Positions 1 through 11,900 of a stretch of DNA of 64,000 bases are shown here, piece after piece. Position 1 is the stretch's first letter. Each line of letters starts with the position of its first letter. A program made the position numbers and the translations under genes. The notes beneath the pieces were generated by a model that saw only the letters and a program-made list of their open reading frames with translations, was not told where the DNA came from and did no database searches. Origin of the DNA: Whitmania pigra (lineage: Eukaryota; Annelida; Clitellata; Hirudinida; Haemopidae); NCBI GenBank assembly GCA_021613335.1, contig JAJTWR010000326.1:130001-194000 (forward strand), read 5' to 3'.

Positions 1-3000
1 TATCTTACTTGCACAACTCTTTGTGGGATCCTGAGTATTCTGAGCAAAACCAGTATTGCATGCTCCAGGGTTGCATACTGCTGTCACTCCATCTGTGGAC
101 ACTGCACATGTCAAGCAGTTTAATGGGCAAACTGTAGAAGAGATGAAAGAATGCTTTTTAAAATGTTCTCAACTGCTTTTGCATCCCCAACATTACTGTC
201 CAACAAGATGATTTATAGCCTTAAGTGACTAATGCATGCATAAGAAATGAAGCCTCTATAATTTGTTTTATTCTTAACATATAGAATCTCATGGAATATG
301 GAAGACCTTGACATTGGTTTGCTTTGGTCGAGAGAGCATAGGATAGATCACAGGCGATGCAGGTTGAGACAGAGACTGAGGTATCCGTTGAATATGAACA
401 AGTGATGCAGCTCTCGGGACACGCTGTTAAGAACAACTGAATTTATTGTTCAGCCCTAACATTTTTTCACTTCCAAAAAACCCCATTACATTAATGATTT
501 TTATTGAAAAACAACAAAAAGTTTAAAATAAAAATAATTATTAAATTATTCCTTCAAAAAACATACGGAAGCAGTTGTTGTCCATGTAGCTTGAAACGTG
601 AGAGGTATCACACTTACTACAGACTGCAACATTTGACACTGCTGAGCATACTTGGCAGTTCAGATAGCAGTCTACAAAAAGTATGGCAAGCCTTCAAATG
701 TTGCCTCAAAATAAAGCTGAGACGAATTGATACCCACGGATGCACTTTTTGGTGTCGTAAGGATTTGTCGAATCGTAGTGCAATATCTTGTAGTTATCGT
801 AGCATTCAGTGCATTGGGTCTTGGTGGGGTCTGTGCTATCCACCACACATGTTTTACATTGGCTTGGACAGGCTGACATAAAAATTAAACTTTCATTCTT
901 CTAAATTTTATAAGACAAATACCGAAACAAATATTTACCCAAACTTACTGCAGTACCACTAAACAAAATATTGACCCAAACTTACTACGTTAATACTAAA
1001 CAAAAAAAAAAAGTGATCACCTTGGCAGGTTTTGTCTGAATTTAAGACGAATCCAGTTTTGCAGCTGTCACATTTTCCGGCTCCATTGGTTTGACACGAA
1101 TCACAGTTTGAACCACAGGCTTGGAGAAGTTAAACATTTATCAAATAAATTTATTATTAAAACTGGTTGTTCCTTAAATATTTATAAAACCAACCCAAAC
1201 ACGTGGAGGATGAAACATTGAAATAAAAGCCAGGCTTGCATGCTGCTTGAGAGTCACACTTTCCTTTGCCAGCCACAAAACATTGGAGGCAGTTGGTATC
1301 GCACGCTGGTTTGAAGTTATTTCATTAATTTACTGGCTTAATGCTCATCTTCTAGATGAATGTGATTATCAATTCAATATTAATTCAATACCAATTTAGT
1401 ATCAATTTATTATCAATTCAGTTTCAATTTATTACCATTTTATCAAGTAATCATTGATGCTTTTCCAATAGGACAAACACAATTACAAATTGAATACGAA
1501 AGATTTTACTTTGAAAATTCAACAAAATTGCTGCGGTCACCTTCACAGATTTCGTAACTGGTGAGAAGAAATCCAAGTTGACATCTCTGTCCGTCACATT
1601 TTCCAGGATTGAAAGGACAATGATTACAGGATCCACCACAAGCTGGAGAGTTGAAAGTCATTCATTAGATTAAGTCATCTGTATGTAATCACCTCTAATA
1701 AGTTAAACAAAAGACATTGTCTCTTTAGATTTTAGCAAGTTAAAACTGACAACAACTTTAATGAAACGCAATTCACAATTTATTTCTGTTTTATTCCACA
1801 AAATCACCATTAGTTTAGTTTTTCACAAACTGCCATAAATCATTAAATGTGTGATTTGAACAAAGGATAATGAGAGAAAAATTAAATCAATTGTAAATGT
1901 GGATTCACCTGCACACGTTTTATCATTGCTCAGGTAAAATCCTTCTAAGCATGTATCGCAAAATCCCTCTCCGTTGATATTACAAGTGATGCAACTGCCA
2001 CCGCATTCTGCATCGACAGCATAATAAAAAAAACTTCATTAATGGCCATTTTAATTCAGATTACAAATAAGTTGTTTAAATCACGTGTTTAATGAACCCT
2101 TATCAGTTTATTTAAAAAAAGAGACATCTTAATCTTCAACTTAAGAACAGAAGAAAAGTTGCGGAATAAGTTGCAAGCTTTATTACCGTATTTTCACCCA
2201 TATTACACGCGTGTTATGTTTGATTTTACTTACCACGCACCCCCCTGTGCGTGCTATAATCTTATGCGTGTTATGCTAAATTAAATTTACATGAATTTGA
2301 TTTCCGACCAACAAAAAATAAAAACATTTAAATGATAACACAGACTGTTGATTGTTTTTGTAAAAGCTTTAGACTATACTTTTAATTTTAAATAGTTTAT
2401 AATTGATTGGGCGTTAGTGCATTGCATAAAGAACTTTCGATATATGCTTACAGCAAAACATTCCTGCTAATCATTGCATTGTCCAGCTCTCGAATTTATG
2501 ATGTCAACTTGAATTTAACATAAATTAATTGATGGTAACTATAGGAAACTTGTAGGGTGTTGTACTATTTTATGAATTTTCATCATAATTTTTTACAACT
2601 TTTATATTTGATTGTTTTATATATTAGAAACTGCTTCAATTTAATATTTTAATATATATAATTTTAATTTAAATGTTAAATTAGTTTAGCCAAAAGAAAA
2701 AAGACGTCTGTTGGTGCGTGTTATAATCGTTTGCGTGTTTTATAAGTGATTTTTTATACAAATTGGAAAAATTGCTTGTTAAATTCGTCTAGGTGTTTAT
2801 TTCATGAAAATACGGTATATTATAGTTTAAAAAAAATTATAAGGTGAAACTGTAAAAAATCCCTATAAAATCAGATGAGAGACTTCATTTAGTTTATTGA
2901 AAACTTCTCCATTCATTCACATACTTGCACATGTTCCTCCACTTTTCCAGACGTAGCCGATTTTGCATTTGTTGATGTCACAAATGGCGCTGCTCGTGGA

Positions 3001-6000
3001 ACAAGAGAGGCAATTGTCTGGACATTCTACATAAATCAAAGAATTCAATGCTAACAAAGTAATCAAATTTTTATAAGCAGTAGTAATTTGCAACTACCAG
3101 ACTTTTAAAGAAATTGCAAAACATAATCCAAGCATTTGAAAATCTTACTTTGACATGTGTTGGAGCCAGAGTCATACCTTGCATTCACGTCAGTCTCAGA
3201 CCCTGTAACACAACCTGTTGGATCACACTTTAGTGCTCCATTTATGTTGCACGTCTTGCAATAATCACCACACTCTGGAACATTAATAAATCAATTAAAT
3301 ATGAATGAAATGAGAGGCATCAAGTAAATGCTTACTGTCACAGGCTCTGGTTTCAATGTTCAAGACATAACCATTGCTGCAAAAATCACATAAGTTATCA
3401 CCTTGGCAGTAGTTCAAAGCACAATTGTCTGGAAGTACTGAGAAAATAAACAATCATCAATCATTAATAAACATATTAATCCAGTGAATAAACATTGTTA
3501 ATATTTCTTAACAGAGCTTACTATAATCGCACTTTCCAATGCCATTGGTGTCACACTTAGTGCACCCAGGAGCACATTCTGAGAAAAAAATTAACTATTC
3601 AGTGGCATTTTGGTTAAATGAAAATTTGAATAAACTTATTATTTTTAAAGAAATAAAAGCCATGAATTCATATTATTAATATTTTAAAATTATATAAAAA
3701 TAATTTATTTCATCAACTCACTGTAACACTTGCTATCTTGTAGTTTGTAACCATCAGCACAAACAGTGCATTTACTAGCTGGATTACACATTGTACAACC
3801 CGTTACATTGCAGGCTGAAAAGAATAATCAATAAATTTTTATTTTTAAAGAATTAAATAATAAATAAATAAATTAATTAATGGCTTGAAAAATGATTGTT
3901 TCCATGGCATAAATGTGTTGTACGAACATGATATCAAACAAAATATTAAATAATGCAATGCTCAATTCAACGGGTTATTAATGATCTAATTTAACATGGT
4001 ACAGTGAATCAGCTTGAATTTACTGTAAAACATCTTCCAATGCAAACAGCACAAATACCATAACATGCAGTTTCATCCAAAGTGTGTCCAGTTGGGCAAG
4101 TTAGACACGTTGCTTCAGAAGTATCACAAGTTGCGCAGTTTGCATCACAGGCTGTGTGAACATCAAATATGTGAGAAAGTAGAAAATATTCTTTAATTAA
4201 TTATTTGTATATTCTTTAAGAGTACAATTGTTAGGACCTCCAAAACAAAAATACCTGTGCAACTGGAGGTTGAAGAATCAAGCAAGAATCCTGGAAAACA
4301 CTTTATGCATGTGTCTGCATCTGAACACCCAGCACAATTTTGTGGACATCCTAAATTATGGTAAGGTTTTCTCACTGCTTATGACTGCTTAACAAACACA
4401 TTACTACATTACATTAACTAAACATTTGCATATGTAATTACAATGTATTCCCAATTTCACAATTATTAAGCATAAGATTTTGTAACAATTCCATAATTTT
4501 ATATTTATACATGCTACTAAAACTTCTTTGACTGCTGTTTAAAAGAAGGTCCTTAAAGGAGGTATTGTAAAGGAACAAATTGGAAAAAAAATATAAGTGC
4601 TGAAATGCACTAAATAGAAGTACAAATAAGGACTTTTATCATAATCTTAATTAAAAAGGACTTTTATCGTAATCTTAATTATTATACCTGAAATTAATAA
4701 AATTTTAAAATGTTATCCAAGTGAGAGAAGACTTTGTACCTTTGCATGTGTTTGAATCCAAGAAATATCCATTGATGCAAACTGAGCAGGTGTCGTTAAC
4801 ACTACATTTTGCACAATATTGCACATTGTTGCATGCTGAAACAATCAAATAAAAATTATAATTACTCAGTTTTGCATGAGAGAAAAAATAATTTTTATAA
4901 ACAAATCTTTAATTGCAATAATTAGATTTTTAGGCATTTTATGATATTTCCAGAAAACTTGTTGAGAGGCATCTTATTATACTTCCAGAAAACTTGTTGA
5001 GACCAACCAAAACATTGAGCAGGTCCAGAATCTGCATCCAACTTCATTCCTGATGGGCAACTTAAGCACTTATCAGTACCAACCCCATCACAACTTGCAC
5101 AACTGGAATCGCATTCTTTAATAAAAAACTTTAATTACCTTAAACTCATTTGATTTCAAAAAATAAATGTTATTATTATAGTAACATACTTTGACAATTG
5201 CTTCCTGTGTAGCCAACTCTGCAAAGAGTACAGGTGGAAGCATCGGAGCACTTCAAACAGTTAGTAATGACGGAACAAGCTGCAAAATTTTTTTAAATAT
5301 TTAAATCATCCTCATTTTAAATCCACAATGAAACCATATAATTTCCACCTGAAAGTTTTTAAGCATTTTTCAGTTGCATTTGCATCATAAATAAATTACA
5401 CTACAAATATGAATCACTCAAAATTATACTTTGGACCTGATTGCAAGAATTCCATCAAATGCTCATAAAATAACAACCCAACTGAACTCTTAGGAACAAT
5501 AACATAAAGATAAAAATCTCACACTGGCAAGCAGAGTTGGCATCAAGATAATATCCAGCGGAACAAGTCGTGCATTTTGAGGCCGAGTAGCAGACGGAAC
5601 AGCCAAAGGAGCATTCTAACAATATTGCATTAAGTTGAATCACCAACATGCTAATGAATTAACATGCTAATTGAATCAATTAAGTAATACTCTGCATTTT
5701 TATTTATCCAATTTTCTGAGTGCCTTATGTACCCAGGTGAGATGTAAAGGCACTTTCCAATCGAAGGGCCCCTACCCCAGGGCGCCCCCTGGCATTGGAA
5801 GCCGGGTTGTGAACACGACACATGATGACATTTGCTGTTGTGCAGGCCGTGCAGGTCAATATCTAATTTACAATCTCAAATTGTTTATTTCATTGTGTAT
5901 TGTATATTTTGCGAGATACTTTGACAAGCCCTAGAGGTGACATTAAGAAAGTAGTTCTGGCTGCACTTGTCACATTTTCCTTTGCCACTAGAACTGCAAC

Positions 6001-8893
6001 AGTCACAGTTTTGGGAACACAAACTTCTTGCTAAACAGGAAAATGGATGTTTAAGAATTATTTGATAATTAGAAATGTAATTTATTATTACAACAAAAGA
6101 AACAATTTCATTCCATCTTTGTTAAAAATCTTGTAATGTAACAGTAATCAAACACTTAGGAAAATGTCTTTTGAGGTTCTAAAATTATGTTATTATTGAA
6201 TCAATTAAGTTTTATTAAAATAATTACATTCCTTTATTCAACAATTACTTTCTGCGTAGAAAATAGTTACCTCCTTAATGGTTATAAATTGAGCACTTAC
6301 AATAACACTCTTCCTGATAATACGGTTTGATGGTTAAATCCACACATGTCGTGCACATGGATGTTGAAGAACATGTGGCACATTGGAAACCACAAGCTGT
6401 AGAGCAAGCATGAATTAAGACAATAATAAAATCAAATTAAATTAACAACGTTAAATTATTAAAAACTAATTCAAATGTAACTTGAATGAATAACACTATT
6501 CTTATAAAAGATGAAAGCCATTAGTTTATCGGGAGTAAGTCTCATCATCAGAGTACTGAAGTGCATCAGTTGTTAGTAAAACTTATCAACTAGTATCGAA
6601 ATTCTTTTTAAAACAATTACATCCATGCAAATTCCACTTTCATAGAATTAAAATGCCTAATTTATTGATTCAAATAAAACCTTGGCATTTGCTGTTGATG
6701 AATTGATACCCAGATATGCACTGAAGACAAACGCCAATTCCATTTGCTTTTGAGCAATATTGTGGTAGTACTAGTGGTAATTTGAATGATTAATAAATTC
6801 AGTTTATTAAATAAATTAATTATTTTATTACATAAAATACAATATTAAATCGAATGAATCTAGTTCATGTGCATTAAAACATTTATTAAATAATTATAAT
6901 TTTATTTGTAGCTAATTACATTTTTTTTTAAATATTAAATAATAACTGCAAAAATATAAATAAGGTCTAAACTGTCATAATATCTTGAATAATAACTGAA
7001 AAAAACAAAAGAGAAATAAAACTGGTAAAGAGTTTTTAAAAGAATTAATGACATACTCTTGCATCCACCAGTATCATCATCTCTGTAGTATCCAGATTGG
7101 CACCATCCATCATCACATAAGGTGTTGCTGATTTCACATTTCAGACAATTGGGAATGCAAACTAAAAGTTGCCATGTCATTATATTACATTAAAACATTT
7201 GTCCATTAATAGGATAAAGTGTAGACATGACATGTTTGATTCAGTAGAAATAATTATCAATAACGGACAATGTTTATTCAAAATTTTCAGAGAAAGAAGC
7301 ACAATTATGAAACTGCATAAAATATTATTTGAATGCTTAAAATTAAAAAAATTATACCTTCACAAGTGGAGCTTGAATCTTTAAAATAATATCCAGAAGC
7401 GCATTGGTGGTTGTCGCACTTGCTGGCACCAGCAAAGTTGCAGGACTTACAATTTGGAGAACAGGCTACAATCAATCTCAAGAATTTATAAACATAATTA
7501 TTAGTTGAAAAATTACTTGCAAGTAAACATATTTAAATTTATAGCTTGTTCAAATGAAATAATTATAAAGCAACATTCGTTAACAATTCATTATAAGTAA
7601 AATATTTGTCTCACCGTCGCATGTTTTCAGTGCATTCAGACCATAACCATCATTGCAAATGTCGCATTTTCCAGTGGAAAAGATATCACAGGTTTTACAA
7701 TTGGCAGCACAGGCTGTCAAAATGTCAGAAATTAAAGTTTAGATTAGTGACGTGGAGAATAAAGGAACTCGTGTGAACCTTTGCAAACATCACTGACGAC
7801 CACATAACCAGGAGCACATGCTGTGCATTTTGTGGCTGAAGTGCATTCCAGGCAATTTGTTGAACAAGCTTCGAAAAAGAAACATATTTTAAATAAGTTT
7901 ATTATGTTTACAAAGGCTAATAATTATTATAATTATGAATAAATCCTTACCTGCACATCCAGGATTCCCGTCCGTCACATATCCAGGGCTTTTGCAGGTG
8001 AGACAACCGGTTCCAGAATCGCAGGTGGAGCATTGAGGCAGACATGCTTCAAAAGAAAGAATCATTTCAAAGATTTATTTAGTAATTCCACTTTAAAACG
8101 CTTTATCTCTGCTAAACTTTTCCAAATATCAACTCATCAACTTATGATTTCAAACTACCTAAGCATTTCCCACTGTTGACATAAAATCCATCTTTGCAAG
8201 TGGTGCACAAAGTTGTTCCATTGACGGAGTTCGCTATGCACATGTCGCAGTGGTCTGGGCATCCTGAATTTGTGGAATTAAAATAAATAACAATACTCAT
8301 GACACAAATGAATCAGATGTACAACAGAACAGAGATGAAGATTATCAGCTCTTCAGACATCATATTATATTAAACATCATATTGTATTTGAGTAATCATT
8401 TTACTACTAAATTAAGATTGAGATATAATATTAAAACAAACAAAAATTTCAAAGCAGTTCATATTAAGTGCAAAAATTCTGAAGCTACAGATATTTTTAG
8501 TAAAATTTACTATTGTTTAATTAATATTAATAACAAGCAAGAGATGATGCTGAAAAACAATTTTAAAACAAACTGATGCAGCTCTGTGATCCAGAAGGAT
8601 GTGCAACATATCCAGTCAAACAATAAGGCGTATTCATTGATGGATTTACAGAACATTGAAGCTGGTCTCCATCAAATTCACAAATTTGACAGCCTGGTGG
8701 ACATGCTAGAATTCAAGGTATATTTTATATTTGCAAATGATAAAATAATATATTTATAATACTCACAAAGTAATATTTTTTAAATAAAATTTTATTTAAA
8801 ATATTAAAATAGTAAACTAATGGCTTTATTACATCTACTAAATATTGCAATATTATAAATTGCAGTGTTATATTCAAAAAAATAACAAGGTGA

Positions 8894-8926
<33 letters not shown>

Positions 8927-11900
8927 GATATAAAAAGCCTTCAAAACTGACCAAGACAGCTGCCGGTATTGAAAGCCATGTAACCATCTTTACATGAATC
9001 GCACTGAATGCTTGTCGAACAAACTCCACACCCACTCGGACAGGCTTTTCCGTATTAATACAATTCAATGTATTCAAATATATTTATTGTATTAAGATAC
9101 ATCTATTAATACAATTCAATGTATTCAAATTTATTTGTTATATTAAGATGCATTTATGGCATTATGTTAAGATTCATTACAGCATTGTATTAAGATACAT
9201 CTATGACATTATTATTATGATGCAATTATGTCGTTATATTAAGATACATTTATGGCGTCGTGTTAGGATACATTTATGCATAAGTGAGTTCCAGTTAGTC
9301 ATCACCTTGACATCTGTCTTGGCTTCGAGAAAGGTCGAGGAAGAATCCGGTCAAGCACGAACCCGTGCACACCGCCTGACCATTCGCCATCGAGCATGTT
9401 CCAGCACAATTAGGACAGCCTGTCAGAAACAATGAAGTTTAAAAAATTGCAGATCGAACGATGCCCGAGTGAGTACTTTGACAAGATCCTGAAGCATCAA
9501 CCACCCATGTTTGGACAGGACCACACTGAGTGCAAATGCCTCCTGTTTTGCATTCCCCAGTGCATTGAGCATGGCATGCTAAAATAATATTTTTTCAATG
9601 CTCATGATCATGTCAAGTTAATTGATTACATTTTAATTTGAAATAGTACTAAAACTAGAATAAATAAAAAATCTTATAAAAGATTTCTAATAAATAACTG
9701 CAATTGATGGCATGACTTACCCAAACATGAACCACTGGTAAGGGCATAGTTTTGGTTGCAGGATGAACAAATAGGGTTGTTGCTTGAATCGAGGTAACAT
9801 ACTTTGCAGTTCTGTGGACAGTCTAGGTAACATAAAATCAAATTTGAATTAGCTTGATAGCTTAGTAGCATAACTGGTGTCAACAGTATGACTTGTTGAT
9901 TCAGTGATATAACAAAAAATGATCCATCTAGTTTCTTAAAAACTATGAGAATCACAAAACAACAAATTAATAATCCTACCAATGCAGAATCCGGAAAGGG
10001 AAACAAAACCAGGATGACATCCGTCGGGCAAGCACTGAAGGTTTCCATCAAAATATGCACAAGTCAGGCAATTGGAAGGGCAGGCTGATAAAAATAGAAA
10101 ATGGCTTCTTGTCATTTTAAAAGAAATATTAATTATAGATGTTATCAATATTGTTAGCAAACCTATGCACGAGACTCTGTCAATGCTCAAGGTGAATTTC
10201 TGACTGCACGAGTTACAAAGCAGATTTCCAGTTTGGCTGGTATCGTAATAACAATTGAGGCAGTTTGACGGACAAGCTGTTAATTAATAATTTCTTGTTA
10301 CGTTCATTAATTATATTATTATTATAATTATTTTTATTATTATTATTGCTGTTGTTATTGTTATTATTATTGCAGATTTATATCACAAGAGTCTTCTTCC
10401 CACGGTTTGACTGAAATTCATATTAACTGTTGCAAGTTCCATCCACAGATTTGAACACGTATCCTTGGGCACATTGATTCTGGTTGCAAACCGTTCCCGA
10501 GCCAGTATCAACACAAACAAGGCAATTAGCGGGGCAGGCTGAAACATTTACATTTATAATGGTTAGCGATACAAAAGAAACTGAATTTCTGAAGAGACCG
10601 CAAAAAGCCTTTAGTAATTTAATTAAGTCTAATATTTATACCACTACTCAATATGAATCTGTCAAGCAATGATGATATTCTTTAAAGCATTTGTTTACAT
10701 TCTTACATAAATAAATAAACCTAAATATATACCATAGCATTGTCCATCCGAACTCCTGCTTGCAAATCCAGCGTTGCAATTGGAACAGACTGCCGATGTA
10801 CCGACGTAGGTGCAGGTTTGACAATTGTCAGGACATTCTGGAACAACACAAAATTTTAAATGTAACAAATGATTGTTAAATTTAACGAAATGTTATTATT
10901 ATTGCCCACTGATGCATTGTCCCAGGTTGTTGACATATCCAGGTTTGCAGGAGCCACTGTTGCAAGAAGTTGAGCCACCGGACAATGAACAAGCCAGGCA
11001 GTTACTTGGACAAACTGTGAACATCAGAACCCTTTTAACCACTTTTAAAAAATATTTTCTGATAATAAAGAAGAAATATTAGAAATAGAATTCGAGCGTA
11101 ATAATAAGTTAAGTAGCGACGATTTGTACCGTCACAAGTGCCTCCTGATGTTACGACAAACATTTCCATGCATTGAGAACAGATCAATTTGTTGGCAGAG
11201 TTCAGGGAACATGTCTGACACTTGGGGTCGCAAGCTTGAACAGAATCACAGATTCAAACTTAGTTCACATGTAGAATATGTTAAACAATTAAATACAGCA
11301 AACTTATACATATCTTCATCAAGTTCATTATATTTGACAAAATGAGCTACTTAAACAACAGGTCTAATAAATTACCGACCAATGCAGTTGCTTGGCGAGT
11401 TAGGATTGGGACCGAAGCCGACTTGGCACATGTTTGGATCACATTTTCCAGCACCAGCAGAGACGCATTGTTTGCAGTTTAAATCGCATGCTGGTGGAAC
11501 AGTTTTAATTTTCAATCATCAAAACATTTTACATCGCCAATATCACGAGATACTTCTTAATGTGTAAAAATGTTGGGTTTTTTTTTATAGTAGATTCTAA
11601 CAAATAATAATAACATAATGTTTATTTATAAAGCGTCATAAGCTTAAGCGTCAAGGGCGCTCGACCATTTGAAGAGCGCCTCATCCCAGTCGCGCAACGA
11701 CTTTTGCTTTTGCAATCGTTGATAGGAACGCTATCATCTGAGTCAACTTGCACGCCGAATCATTTAATTTTCTTTTTTTTAATATAATGACGAATGCATC
11801 GAATTTACTATCATTATAAAGTATTAACTAACGGTTAATTAGAAGCAAATTTAGTTTAAAATCTGAAATAACGGATTCGTTAAAGAACCTTTGCAAGTTT

